The notes: a model not told the origin generated them from the sequence alone. DNA of 64,000 bases from Arbacia lixula (GCA_963669155.1 OZ022576.1:27152335-27216334); one strand, 5' to 3'. Positions 42,582 to 57,500 are shown, numbered from the stretch's first letter. Numbers and translations: made by a program.

Positions 42582-45500
42582 CATGCGGCCGCGGACAAAA
42601 GGCCATGCATATGCCGTTACGGCTGTGGCCGTGTGGCGCGCGCGCTGTGGAGATGGCCTGATCATGCATGGATTGCATTGACTAGACTGCAAGTCAAGCG
42701 GCGTTGGGCCCGGTTAATACTTGGATGGGAGACCGCATGCATATAAACAGAGCCACGTGCTTCCGCGGTACGCGTGCAGTCAATGCAATCCATGCATGAT
42801 CAGGCCACGCCACGTGCTTCCGCGGTGCGCGGGCAGTCAATGCAATCCATGCATGATCAGGCCATCTCCACAGCGCGCGCGCCACACGGCCAGAGCCGTA
42901 TTGGCTCTGCATGAAAGTATGCAACACGGCTAATATGCTGCGCCTACGTACAAAAAGTACATACATGTACGAGAATAATGCAATCGGAGTCTATTCAATG
43001 AAACAGAACAAATCACGGGCCCGGGGACCTGTGACGTGATAGCGGGCGAGCAATGAGTCTTGATGTTGTCAAAATAAATATTGGGGAAGTGTTGTGATAT
43101 TTTATCCATGCAAGTTCTTGCACTTTACACTACATTGCAAATGCGATGTAGTGAAATGGGCCGTGGGCAGCAACACGCTGAACAGCTTAGCACATGATCC
43201 AAGAAAATCTTACTGGGGTATACGTAGCCACAGCAGTACCCGGAGCTCGACTTTGCCCGTCCCATTTACGACAGGCCTCGGCTCCACGCGAGCGCCCATT
43301 ATCGTCCATAATCATAGTGGGCGCACGCACGGAGCCGAGGCCATTATATGGACAATGAAAATGATCAGTGTGGCTCTCCGCCTCTCGCATCTTTTACACT
43401 TCGACGTTAATGTACTGACTTCGCATGAGCACAAAAGTGTCTAAATCGTCGCTAATTAAATGGCTGTTATTCAAGAAGGTAGGACAATATTTCAAATGGA
43501 CACACAGAGGAAAAATGTTAAATCATTCAGATTTTACTGGCATATATTACGGATTTTATGGGCAGTTTTTGAATGTGGAAAACCCGAAACCCGATGAAGT
43601 ATAACCGGGTTTGAGGGCGACGGTCGGGGCCCGGTCGGGTAACCGCTTTGACTCAGGTGTACCCGAGAGCAATTTTTACAGGCCCCGGCCGTTAAAAACG
43701 TTTTACAATTGTGTTATGTTTTATATTATATTTTTATTTTATTTTTATTTTATATCATATTATCTATATTTTTCATTATGATGTTATATCTTTACTTGTA
43801 TTTATGTTGACTTTTTTGATGTACTCTGATACTCCGAGAGGGGGTCGACAGAGTTGAATAAAATCTACAAATTAATAAACTCGATGGGCTCTTCATGGCT
43901 TGGTAGTGAGAGCTTTAATAAGAAGTGAGAGGTGTGACGCTGGTTGGAGAGTAAATAAACTGAGGCTGGGAAGGGATCCAATCGGCTAATCGCGTTGTAC
44001 ACAGACTGCTCGAACACGGCGCTGACTGCATGGTCGTTAAAGAGGCTTGGATGTAGTCTGACTTTCCACCCAGTATTATTTTTTGTGCCAAAATTTGCAC
44101 TTTAATGAATAAGAGAATCTTTTACAACAATGCGTAAAGGGGTGCTAATCATAGTTCAGATGCAAGAACATTAAAGCAAAAGTGTTTTGTTACCAGGAAA
44201 CAGTGGTCTGTGTGTGTTTTTATTTATTGTGAGTGTATAGGTTTATGTATACGGCCCATAAAATAGTTACATTGAATTTTATGTAAGAAATGTAGCATTA
44301 ATGTGTTTTTTTTCAGGCAAGTGAAATTTCATTTCGGGCAAGTGATTTTTCATTTTTTCAAAATCTACTTGCCAGAACGGGCCAGTGCTAAAAAAAAGTT
44401 ATGTAGCACCCTGATTGATAATACAGTATATTTGAAGTATATTAACATGATGGGTCAATATTGTTCACACACAAAGGATTACATTTTGGGAGTAAACTTC
44501 AATACATGAACTTTATATAGGAATTTGATATCCCTTTCTCTATAAACACGCTCTCCTCTACGAAGTCCTAATTTTTGTTTTTTGTTCTGTCTCTTTTTTT
44601 TTCAAGATATTACAACTGCCGCGCAGTCGATAAATATGCCTCCGCCTCTTTGCAAAATCTATTTAGATTTATTCTCAGAAAACCTGTTTGGTGGGCAATA
44701 AACCATTCAATTCCTATGTGAAATGAAAATATCATATTCTGTTTTTCCATGTTTAGCTCAGTTTGGCAATGTTCATTGACCTTTGACCTCTTACTTCTTT
44801 GACTTCCAATCTAATCAGTCAGTCTAAATCCACCCTTGTATCAAGTTTGCTTAAAATTAGCCAATTTTAGGGTAAAGTTCATTGACTTTTGACCTTTCAG
44901 AAATTTTACCCACACTTTCACCACTCAACCTCCATGAAGTAATACATCTCTGTGCAATGTTTGGTTTAAATTGAACCATTAGATTTGTATTTATTGCGAA
45001 AAATGTTAAATTTGGGACAATTTTAGCCAATTATGGCAAAGTTCATTGACATTTGACCTCTGAGAAATTTCACCAAAAATTTCATCAGTCTACCCCCATG
45101 TAATGATCCATCTTTGCACCATGTTTAGTTGGTATTGCACAATTGGATCTAGATTTATTTTGAAAAATATCACATTGGGGGCAATTTTGAGCTAATTTTT
45201 AGCAAAGTTCATTGACCTTTGATCTTTCAGGAATTTAACCCAAACTTTCATTAATCTACCTCCATGAAGTGATACATCTCTGTACCATGTTTGGTTAGAA
45301 TTGCACCATTGGATTTGGGTTTATTGTAAAAAATATTAAGTTTGGGCAAATATTTGGCAAATTGTTGCAAAGTTCATTGATCATTGACCTCTGGCCTTCC
45401 AGGTATTTCACCAAAAAATGTCACCAGTCTATCCCCAAGTAGTGATCCATCTTAGTACCATGTTTCATGAGAGTTGCATTTTTGGATTTGGTTTCATGGT

Positions 45501-48500
45501 GAAAAATATTAAGTTTGGGGCAGTTTTTAGTCAATTTTGGCAAAGTACATTGACCTTTGACCTTTGAACTTTCAGGAATTTTATCAAAAATGACACCAGT
45601 CTATTCCCAAGTAGTGTTCCATCTTTGTACCATGTTCCATGAGAATTGCATCCTTGGATTTGGATTTATTGTGAAAAAGGTCAATTTGGGGCAATTTTTA
45701 CAAAGTTCATTGACCTTTGACCTCAAACAGAATTGACCACTATTATACACACTTCATTGGTTTCATGCAATACACACATGTAACAAGTTTGAAGCAAATC
45801 TGGTTAACGGTTCTCAAGATATTGCCTAAACGGATTCGGGACGGCCGAACGTACGGACGGACAACCCAAAAACATAATGCCTCCAGCCACTTCGTGGCGT
45901 AGGCATAAAATGATTGTATCATGGGGAAAGTTAAATGTTACTATGGGCATAATTCAAGGTTTTGCTTGACAACAAGCAACATTGTGTAAAGGGAGAAATG
46001 AGTGAAGAAGAAGATCAATACCTGTCGTCTTGTCTTGGCGTCATCAATCAGGTGCTCCATGATCAAGTCCACCACATCCTTTCCTGGTGAGGGGTGAACA
46101 GATAATTACAAGACTAGAACATACATGTAATTGAAACTGGAGAATCAGGAAATAAGAAAATAAAGCACAAGACTTTACAGGATGTTTGATTGTCCATTAA
46201 ATACTGTGAGTGGCAATTCCACAATCTAGCATAGCAGCCATAATCTATTCTCAATTTTGCTTGACTTAGTAGCTCTTCTAAAAAGAAAATGTCAATTTCT
46301 CATGAGTGTGCACATTCATATTCATGTTCACAGACATATTCATGCATTACAATGTACAATCGAAAGGAGTAAGACCAATCAATGGCAATGAGACTGATTT
46401 TCTTTCAAATCAATATAAATCAATTACCAACAATAACATTGCTTTCAAAACAGTAGGATACCACAGGAGCCACATATTTTTTTGGTTAATAACAATAGAC
46501 CAGTACGTAGTTACACCATGATTGGACGATCCACTGAATCAATTACTTATAGACTGCAGACTGGGATTTGTTAATAAAGCTGTGGTGGATGAAGGATGTA
46601 AATACATTTTACTGCATGTCCAGATCAACTTTGGGAGCGGTTGCACATGGTGGAATGTTCTTTCATTACCTTCTCAGAGCTTAAAGATACTGTATATTGC
46701 GCGATTCCGTAAGCCCCATTCAGTGGTACACAAACCCAGTACGTTATGCGTGCTCGTCGGTCTAGTCTAGCAATCTCGGAAAGTGTCCGAAAACGTCCGA
46801 CAGTGACCCGAAGTCAGAGGCTTCACGTTCCGAAAATTTGCAGACTGCGAAAACATTGTACCCTTGCTAGCTAGCCTGGCCTGCCGCCCCGTGCGAGTAG
46901 TCTAGGTTCTAGACGTGTTTTATCAGCCCGCATTCGTATACACAGCGCGCGACGAAACCCAGTGCAACGATATCGAGTGATCGCGTCAGCCCGGAGGAAA
47001 TGTGGTCATTTTCACAATGAAGGGTGTAACATTTTGTTTTTAGGGTCAAAATTTCAAAATGTGTTTCCATACATATTTCCATAAAAATCAAACACAAAAA
47101 TGTTTAATTAATGATTTTTTTTGGTTTTGGAGCACAGGCTCCTTTTGAAATTTGAAAAAAAATAGAGAAGCGATGACAAATGTTATGATTTTTATGAAAA
47201 ACAACATTTTTATTTTACTGTATATTTAAAAAAAAAATTATCAAATGTATGTGAATTACCATTTTCTGAAATGTCATCTTCATGTACTTCAATGCAAAGA
47301 GATCTTTTTTCTTCAATCTTATTTGGTTTTCTGAAAATTTTGATATCTTTTTCAAATATCGGACAAAAAATGGTTAAAACATTGCATTTTTTTAATTTAC
47401 TAATGTTGCAAGAGGAAATACAAAATAAGAATTTTTATACAAAAACCTTTCAGTGGGGGCTAGTTTCCTGCGAAAGTTCGAAACCAATCGCATCTCAAAT
47501 ACAAAAGTTGAAAATTTCACAATTTTGTGTTTCGGAGACTTCAGCTAACAAAATGGTTTGTTTCGGAGACTTCAATCTTGCTAACATTGTTTAAAATCAT
47601 TTCTAGGGTAGAATAGTCATTACAATATAACTTTTATGTTAACATCATATCAAATTGTAAAATTAGCACTACAAAACAGGTCAAAGAAAGTAAACCAACA
47701 TATAATTTTCAAGTAACAGAGTGTTTTCGCTTATATGTACATGCCTATCCATGCTAAAATTTAATCATGGCAACAATTTCTTGTGTTGAATTGTTGTACA
47801 ATAAATAAAGGCAACAATAAACTGAAATGGCTCAGCAAATTTCACAAAGATGGAATTCATTGAAACATAGAATGTTAGAAGGGTAGAATGATTAGCAAAA
47901 TGTGTCTTGGGAGCTTCAAGTTAGTGACAACCTTATGTTTCGGAGACTTCAAATTTGCTAACATGCTATGTTATTCCGAATAAGGCAGGCTTGGTAAGGA
48001 GCATGCATTTTTCGTTTTAGTAATACCTTTAACTGTCAACAAATGTAAATTTTGAAATATTTCAGTGGAGAGTAACTGAGTTTAACATTCTATTCATTAA
48101 TTTTAATACTAATCTGGCTTATTTAATCTTTTGTACTGGTATTAAACATTACATAAGAAGCTAGAATTAATATGTGTTGTTTATATGTTCATACTCAGTA
48201 TTAGAGTTATAAATACTAATACAGGGAAACCCCGTTATAACGAGGTAGCTGGGACCAACACATTTCCCTCGCTATAGCCGATTGCTCGCTATATCAGTAC
48301 ATGATCAAAATGTACAGAAATATATGCATATGGGACTACACATGTACAATGACCTTTTCACTGCTAGTACAGGTGTGTTGTAATCATTTAAAGGTTTTGC
48401 AAGCATATCAAACAGAACTGACTAGCTTTAAAAGTCACTAAAATAATTAACAGCACAGTTGAAAATGTAAATAAACGTCATTTCCAACGTCTCCGTTTAC

Positions 48501-51500
48501 CGACAGATGAATCAACGGGGAGGCTTACAGTGTACCGGTACATGTAAATTGTACATGATATATGCGCCTGCATGCTGGCGCTGGCATGAACGTGCGTGAA
48601 CAATGATTGAGTGTATGCAATGCGCCTTCATACACGTACACGATCGTACACACTAGCATCACATATCGAGGCTCTTGTACTTGTGTGAAACTCCCTTTGC
48701 CGTGTGCGTACGTAGCCATGTTATTGGTCAAGCTCGGAGCAGTACCGAATAAAGTGTGACGTGAATGGCATTCGAGATGTGTGATAGCGCAGGTTGTGTG
48801 AATGGGATATGGATGTATGAGTGGTTTTGAAGCAGGGATGGAAATCGCCTTATCATGATGCAAGAGCATGCTTGGGTCGCCGTGAATGTTTGTTCGTGAT
48901 AGCTTTACAACAACCAATCATATTTACACCTGTGGTCGAGCCCACTTTCGTGTGATGCTAGTGTGTACGATCATGTACGTGTATGAAGGCGCATTGCATT
49001 CACCCAATCACTTCAACTTGTTGTTGTTGTTGCTGGTTGATTTTAGGCGCGTGTTCAATCACACCCGATTACGAGATTACTTAACGAGACACACCCCTTT
49101 TATTCTGAAACCTTCCGTCCCAATGTACGTTTCTTAGGCATACGACCAACCAATCAGCGACAGCTAATCTGTGTTGCTATGCGTAAGGAAAGGAACCCAT
49201 AGAGTTAAATATGAAGGAACCCCAACGCCGCGCGCCATGCCTTACTCTACATGACATAGAGTTGAGTGGGGAAACCCCGCAGATTTTGTAACACATGCGC
49301 AGTGGCCTTCTCGCAGCACTCGCAGGGAGAGGAAATCCATGTATACTCTCACTACAGTACATGTACGTACTGTTGTATTGTACATGCACGCCATGTGCCC
49401 TCTTGCACGTGTCATTTTGTGTGCATAGATTCTTGCACGGCGTGCGTGATCAGTCTCTCGCGAGGCGATGTGTTTGACGGTGCGATGTTTGTTGTTGCAT
49501 TTCCCTCGCTGGGCGGCGTGGCTGAAGCAAGTGCTCGTTATAACGGGGTCAATTTCCTTTGTTTTTCTTTACTCTTGGGCTGGGAATTTGCCTCGTTATA
49601 GCAGAAATCTCGCTATAGCCGATCTCGTTATATCAGAAGCAGAATACACAGAGATCTATGGAAGAAAAATTGGGCCCCAAGAAATTTCCTCGTAATAAGG
49701 GGGTTCTCGCTATATCCGTGCTCGTTATAACGGGGTTTCCCTGTAATTTCTAGGAATGTTTAATATGCCATATTAGATTTTGTTTTAATTTTCTGCATGC
49801 ATTTTATAATGAACAGTTCTGTTTCGGAGACTTCAAAGGTGCTAACACATTAAATTGTTAGTGAAATATGAATTATTAAAAGCAAAATGGAACTTTAACT
49901 TTTGAAAACATGTTGAATAGTTACTCAAACACATTTACATTATGTACACCAGGGGCCATATTCATGAAACCTTACTAATTTAGTATCAAACTAGGCCTAA
50001 GTGAGCTACCAAAAGGTCTAGTTACCAAGTATGATGCATACAAGCTATCAAAACCATGCATACTTTGTTGCAAACTAGACCTTATTGAGTGGATAACGTG
50101 CGAAGATATAGAGTATGCAGCTGACAAGCAGAATAATAACAAAAGTGTTATTGAGAGAAACATGTGGTGATTTATCCCCTTTTGTAGTGAATATCATTTC
50201 CTTTATTACCCCAAATTGCAAAAAGATTTTTTTTTGTAAGGTAAGTAGAATCATTTTTATTCATTATTCGTAGGTAGTCCACAGTTGAATAGAGTGACAT
50301 AATAGTGGGAAAAATTGTCTCAAAACAAAGAACCAGTCTGAAGCTCGAACACCAAGTAGCTTGCCACAGGGAAGCTAACTAAATTGTTATTCACAAAACA
50401 TTACTAAGAACATTGCTCCCTCCTTTGATACTAGGACAATTTACTTTCAAACTAGATGTGTTTTGACAATGATACTGTAAAAGTAATGTATGCAGAATCA
50501 TACAAGAACAATAGGAAAAAGGCCACATGTAAACATGGTTCTCTAGCTAATGCACAGCCAATTTTTTTTTATACTTTTGAACATGGACCAAAATACTAGT
50601 CCATAGTTTCTAGTCTGTACATGGATACAGGTATGTCTGAGTCTGTAAACATATGTGGCAATAAAGACTAAGCCCTGTGCCCTGTCCTCTTGCAGAGAGC
50701 ATGAAGGGAAGAAGGCTATGTCCTTACTTCTAGACTTAGATCTTTTGCACACTGTGTTGTGTCCATACAAGACCTGAAACTAGTCCACCAACTGACAAAC
50801 TTTCCTCACAAGTATAATCTTTTTTTGGCAGACAAGTTTGACAAATCCATTAATATCATTAATGACAGAGTTGCTTACTAGTGACTTAGAGTAGCCCTGT
50901 ATAAACTCCAAATTTAGGAAAGAATAGTAGTAAGGTTTTCAGTAATAATAGTAAGGTTTTCTAGTAAGGTTTTATGAATACCAATTTTTCTAAGCTAGAC
51001 CTAGCCGGTAATGGAAACACTTGTAGAGCCCAGCTTCAGTCACTTCTGCAACTAACTGTGAAAGTCACTACTGCGAGTAAGGTTTCATGAATACCAAAAA
51101 TGACTAGACTAGCTAAAGTAAGCGAATTCAGGCCTTTTAGTAGCTTACTAGTCTTAGTAAGGTTTCATGAATATGGCCCCAGGCTATGATATTTCTCATA
51201 TTTTCCCCAAAGTAGAGAATAATTTCCATCATTCACGATGGATTGTGACACAAACGCAAAAAAACAAAAATGTATGTTAAAACTAATACATACTGTCACA
51301 TTAGCAGGCCTTGAAAAGAAAATGATATCCACTATGGTATGCAATACACAAAAGTAATTTTCATTTCTAAATAATTTACCCTTGTACCTGGTTGACAAAG
51401 AAAAAAAATTCTTGGGAGGAGTGATTATGCTTTCAATTTTGAGTATAGGTTGAGCAATGTTAACATAGGCACGATGTATTGCTATGGTGTATCGCCTGTC

Positions 51501-54500
51501 CTAGGTGCAAAATATACAGAACCCTGAGGCTTGTGTTTTACATTTTACTTCAAGGAAAAGTTTCCTGCCAACTTAGTTATCTCTTCTTCCTCCTACAAGT
51601 ACTACAAGTTGCTGGATCCAGTGCTCATGTCTCTCAGAGATTCCTTTTGTGCCGATGAAGACGAACTTATTGATGTACTATGAGTCCAGATGACAAATGA
51701 TTCTATTTTGTAATGTCTTGAGTCAGGATATCCGTGGCCACCTCATGATCTTGCCTTGCTGTCCATGTTATATGTCATGTGGTATCTTCGATTATCTCAT
51801 TGATCAGGGACTAGCAAAGAAACATTTGTGGGTATGCTAATGCAGTACAGCTTACAGATTGTGTTCCTGTATGAATTTGTGTATGATACACATGTATAAG
51901 CACATGGGACTCCATGATGTTGTGATCTTATGGTCTGTTCCACTGTCATAACAGTGTTGATAAACATGCTTCTGTAAAAGGTACAGGATATCTTTGGCCA
52001 CCTCATGGTCTTGTCGTGCTGTCAATGTTATATGAATGATTTGGTATGTTCAATTATCTCATCAGGGACTAGCAAAGAGCTTGAAAGCTTTGTGTTAGCA
52101 TAAAAAGAAGTCTCCGAAACAAGTAGGATAGCTCCAAAAGATGTCTGATACTTTGAGAAAATGACTTAAATTTTTTTAATACTTTAGATGCTAAATCTCT
52201 GAGAAAGATTGCATGACTTGTCTGCATTCAAATTTTTACGAATTGGTGCATTTAACGTACATTTGGAAATCAGGAAAGAGGTGAAAGTTCACAGTTTTGG
52301 GGCAAAATTACATGCAGTTATCACAATTATCTGGCATAAAGGAAAACTAAGAGTTCTGTTTATTTCTATGAATGTTTTCCAGCAGTTCCAGTAGATTAAT
52401 ATAAACAAATAATCAACAAAATAATAATCATGCACCTATGTTTGGGACCGCAACGACCATAAATGTTGTGTTAGCAATTGGTTGAAGTCTCCGAAACACT
52501 TTTTTCTCGTTATCAGAAATTATTTTCAAGAATTATCTCGATAGCTAAATTAATTAAGTTTCATAGCAGTCTCTACATACTAATACATCAGTACAATATA
52601 GATTCAGAGTGAAATACATCAAGCTTGATGTATAAAAAATGCAAAATATTATTTTTCATGTTTCGGAGACTTCATTTGTTTCGGATGCTTCAAGTGCTAA
52701 CGGAAAGTTGGTAATGTGTGACATTTCCAAACTAAATGTTATATCTCCATAATTTTTTGATGAATGGTCAAGGGGGACATATATTCCATTTTGACATACA
52801 GATTGGTTGAGTACCATTATAAGTTTTTGCACAAGGCCACAAACTAATTTGTTTCGGAGACTTCATTTCAGCTAACGGAAAATTACCACTGTTCAGTCTG
52901 GAATCTGTAAAAAAAAATAAAAACGCACCGACCGGCTAAGTTTCATCAGCAATGGAAAGTAAGGGTATGAGGTGTATCTCAATAAAAAAATAAGAGATAT
53001 TCAACCTATAATAATTTATGGGCTTTCCCTCAAGGTTTAGTGTCAATTGCTAACAGAAAATGAAGTCTCCGAAACGACAAATATTGATGGCTCGTTAAAA
53101 AAAATCAATCTTTAATGACGACCAAAACTAGTTTGGTGCTTTTCATTGAACATCTTACTATAATATTAGCACAAAAAATAAACCTTTGAAGGTATGGGAT
53201 AAAATGCACAGCTTTATTAATAAAGGTAGTGCTTTTTGGGTACACTAAAAAGTGCAGATTTAGGGTACATAAGTGCTCGCCAAAATTAAACGAAGTTACT
53301 CCCAATGATGTCTATGCTACCCAAGGTAGGTCCTAACTAGATGGCTTATGTGAAAAAAAATCATTGAATTCTGTAACTGTACAAGACATCCAGGGATCAA
53401 AATGTTAAAAAAGCAATGTTACACCCTTCATTGTGAAAATGACCATCCATCAGTTAGGTTTGAATCGGGCAGGGGCATGCGGCCCAGCTAGGCTAGTCTA
53501 TCTTATCAGACACAAATACGCTGTTTGCGTAATGAAACACGCACGATGATGAGTGATTCACTACATAACAGCCTGAATATTTCAATCAGTTGTCATACTA
53601 TATTTTTTATGCAGAAACAGTCCAGCAAAACCAATGAAGCTAATATTTGAAAGATTTGATTACATTCCGCACGACATATGGTATGTAAGGACAGACTATG
53701 TTCAAAGTGCTTGAATTTCCAGGAAAACAACGTTCGGCTCGATGCATGAGTTTGTAAACGGGTGTGAATGCGTTTAGTGTATGTATGTATGTATGTATGT
53801 GTTTGAGTGTGTGTGTGTGTGTGTGTGTGTGTATGTTTGTGTGTGTACACATATCCAGTGTTGCTGTGAATACCAGGCGGTTGACCAATGGGGCCGAGCG
53901 CACGAGCTATCACATGTTCGTTCAGTGTTCAATTTCGCTGGTCCTAAATACGGGGGTTATAATGCCTGCAATCCCGAGAAAGCGTATTGCTCTGGAATAC
54001 ATGAATCACAAGTGGCTGGCCGCTTTAATAGCTGTTATCATACATGCATGATAGTGTGCATAAACATATTGACTACATAATGGATTTCCATTTTACTTTG
54101 TTAGTGGTACGATTGACTGGAGGTTATTCTTACGAGTAATAATCTGCCCATGCGCACTATGAACTTGCTTATAGGGACGATAGCAGAACGTATGACGGTT
54201 TATCCCCTCACACCTACCTTCCCCATCGACATCTCGGTACTGCTCAAACAGCCCAGCCAGCTCTGCCTGCTCCTCTTCGCTCCATTCCTTGGCCTTGCTC
54301 TTACTGTAAAAAAAAAATGAATCAATGAGTATTGTAACTAAAAGTATGATGAATTCATTGCATTTCATTCATTCGTCTTCCTCCATATGCTTTCACAATC
54401 TTTCTCCTCTCTCTCTTCCTTCCTTTTTATCTTCTGTTGAAAGCACATAGCGACTGCTTTTTGTTACATGCGCTGTATGAGAAAGGAACCTGCATACATT

Positions 54501-57500
54501 TACAATACAGCTTCACGACCAAGGGAAAAAATACAAGGGGACTTGGGGCGATTTTGCCCCCGAAATGCTAAAAAGAACCCTGGAAAATGTTAAAATCGCC
54601 CCCAAATTCCCATAGACTCAAGGTAAAATTGTAGCCAAATGGCCAATGTGCTCAAAAAGTAGCCCCAAAAATTTTGAATTAATTTTGTCCCTGGTCACTA
54701 CTGTTACTTGCAGTACAATATCCACCATCAACATTGCCACCACTATAATTCAATAAGAATCTGAAATATTTGACTCATTTGCTGGGGAGAGACAAGAACC
54801 AATTATAGCCCTAAAGCCCACCTGAAGGAATTCAAATTGATTGGCCTTTAGAGACAGGCTGGACTACATTTGCGATCCGAATCGTACCTGCTAGGAGCCG
54901 TGGCCCCGTACCCCTCCTGCAGCTCATACAGCCCCCGCGGGTCCTTCCAGAAGAGCGTCTCCACCACTAACTTAGGGTTCTTCTGCAGCTCCTTGAAGAA
55001 ACGTCCCATCACATACTGCCCAAACCGAGCCATCTCCTGCAAACAGGGACAAAGGAGTTATTGCTTGTACATTGTCAAAAACAACATCATACACAAATAC
55101 CATGTTGTTTAGACCTTCTCAAATAAGGACAAATAAGCTGTGTTCATTGGTTGAAATTACCAAGCAATTTACAAAGTGGAAAAAATTATGAAAGAAAAAT
55201 CCTCCTCCACACACTACCTGGTTAACGAGTAAAACTTCATCATGCATTAATTCTGCTGAGACCAAAAAACAATAGATATTCCAAGTGAATAAGCAACAAA
55301 TTTAGCAGAAATCAGATCACAGAATAAACAGTGTATACAGCACAGTAAATCAAAATAATATGGTAGAACAGATATATCACAGAGCGGTAGTAGTTGTGTC
55401 AATAAGAGTAGAGCAATGCGACTGCCACGCAGTCTATGAATATGCCTCCGCCTCTTTGCGAGCTCTATTTAGATTTATTCTCTGAAAACTTGTATGTTTG
55501 CCAAGTTTGGCAATATTTATGTACCTTTGACCTCTTACTTCTTTGGCTTCCAATCTAACCAGTCTATCTAAATCCATCCGTGTATCAAGTTTAAATTATC
55601 AAATTTTGGGTGAAGTTCATTGACCTTTGACCTTTCATGAATTTTACCAAAACTTTTACCAGTCTAACTCCATTAAGTGATACAATTCTGTACCATGTTT
55701 TATTTGAATTAAATCATTAGATTTGGATTCAATGTGAAAATTATCAATGTTGAGGTAATTTTTAGCTAATTTTGGCAAAGTTCATTGACCTTTGACCTCT
55801 GCCCTTTCACCATAAATGTTATCAGTCTACCCCCAAGTAGTGATCCATCTTTGCACCATCTTTGGTCAGAATTGCACCATCGCATTTGGATTTCTTATGA
55901 AAAATATCACTTTGGGGGCAATTTTTAGCTAATTTTGGCAAAGTTTATTGACCTTTGACCTTGGAATTTTACCAAAACTTTCACCAGTCTACCACAATAA
56001 TATGATACACTGCTGTACCATGTTTGGTTAGAATTGCACCATTGTACTTGGATTTGGATTTATTGTGAAAAATACCAATTTTGGGGCAGTTTTTAGCCAA
56101 TTTGGGCATAGGTCTTTGACTTTTGACCTTTCAGGAATTTTACCCAAAATGTCACCAATCTTCCCCCAAGTAGTGATCCATCTTCACATCCTTGGATTTT
56201 GATTTATTGTGAAAAATGCCAATTTTGGACAATCTTTCACAAAGTTCATTGACCTTTGACCTTCATCAGAACTGACCTTTACTTTACACAATTTATTTGT
56301 TTCATGCAATAGACACACATACCAAGTTTGAAGCAAATCTGGTTAACGGTTCTCAAGATATTGCGTAAACGGATTTGAGACGGACGGACGGACAACCTGA
56401 AAACATAATGGCTCCGGCCACTGGCGGAGGCAAAAAAAGTGTGCAAGTGTGGATGGAAAGACATGGAAAAGAAACAGTATCAATTCAGAATTTCTCTCAC
56501 TGGTACAGTGATTAGGATTGCATGCAAACGCAATGTGTAGGCTGTCCAAAGAAATTTCTATGTAAAAAACATTTTATGATATGACGGATTTCAGAGCTGT
56601 TTAGAGAAAGAGGTAGAGGAATAGAGGCAGAGACATAGACAGAGAAACTGAGAGTATGAAAGATGTATGTGTGTATGTATGTATGATGGAATGTACATGA
56701 TTGAGAAGCTAGTTGCTACCCAGTGATGATTTTCAAGCCCCCTCCTTATTTCGTGTATGTTCAACTTTCCGTCCTTCTCTTTCAATCCATCCTCTAATCT
56801 GTCAACATATTCATTATCACCATGTAAACAGGTTTGTCCCTCAATGCATAGACATAAAAGCATTCCCTCCACTCGGGCCCTTTACTCCACTAAAGGTATT
56901 AGCATGTACACATTTCACGGACCGCATGGAAACTTCATTACCTGACATTGCATGTGCACGCATACAAGCCATGTGGTTTGAGAGTTTGCAACTGAGGGAG
57001 GCTCTAGACAGCTGGCGCCCGCCAGTGCACGCACACAAGCGTACTGCCAATTAACACATCACATTTCTTTACAGCTTTTTACATACACCAAGCCTACAAC
57101 TGCTCCCAGTACTTTTTCTGAATGTGGAATCGTGCTTGACTCTTCCATGCTTTTGATGTACAACTGTAATAACTGGTGCTCGCTTTCTTTCTAGCTCTGT
57201 CGATATCTCTCCCATCTCCCTTCCTCCCTATTCATATTTATCTCCAGCCTCCTTTCCTTTCAGTCCTCTTTCATCACTCTCTCTCTCATTTTCTACCTCT
57301 CTCGAGAATGACAACACTTTGCAAGTATGTTTGAAATCCTTCTCCATTTTTGCACTCCCAACTTTATTTCATGAGGTTGTGGTTTACACCACAGAACATT
57401 GCCCAGCCCGGCCTGTCCCTTTTCAATAATCTCTTGTCTTCTCTGGTTCTCTCATTTTAACGATGCCTCAAAAAACGAAAAGCCTAGGATAGTGCGGATA

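Larger units (their letters stand above)
42182..44413. mobile_element. 2.2-kb TIR element with ATTGATA duplication
   Basis: Ends CAGCGTGCGACATAA and the reverse of TTATGTAGCACCCTG, with ATTGATA immediately outside each end (42175-42181, 44414-44420). Subterminal TTGCCCG/CGGGCAAG motifs recur in both ends. CAG-type ends and a 7-8 bp duplication suggest hAT, not certain. The cargo includes palindromes, a 5S fragment and CpG-rich sequence unlike the AT-rich surroundings. Confidence 0.7.
47003..53445. mobile_element. 6.4-kb region bounded by a 31-bp perfect inverted repeat, with a clustered 15-bp motif
   Basis: 47003-47033 and 53415-53445 are exact reverse complements (starts TGGTCATTTTCACAATGAAG). 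Between them the motif GTTTCGGAGACTTCA occurs nine times exactly, in both orientations, usually near GCTAAC. A pogo-like copy (48222-49743) and a foldback element (49949-51182) are nested inside. No long ORF survives. I see no clean target duplication, so the true ends may lie further out. Confidence 0.6.

Noticed and set aside
42690..42736. Functional 5S rRNA gene
   Set aside because: Only about 47 nt of the internal region is present; both ends are missing.
53593..53913. Histidine/threonine-rich ORF of 106 codons
   Set aside because: Translation of the TATG/TG microsatellite.
56591..57054. Overlapping ORFs of 93 and 113 codons on opposite strands
   Set aside because: No conserved pattern, low-complexity flanks, inside a TIMELESS intron; judged chance.
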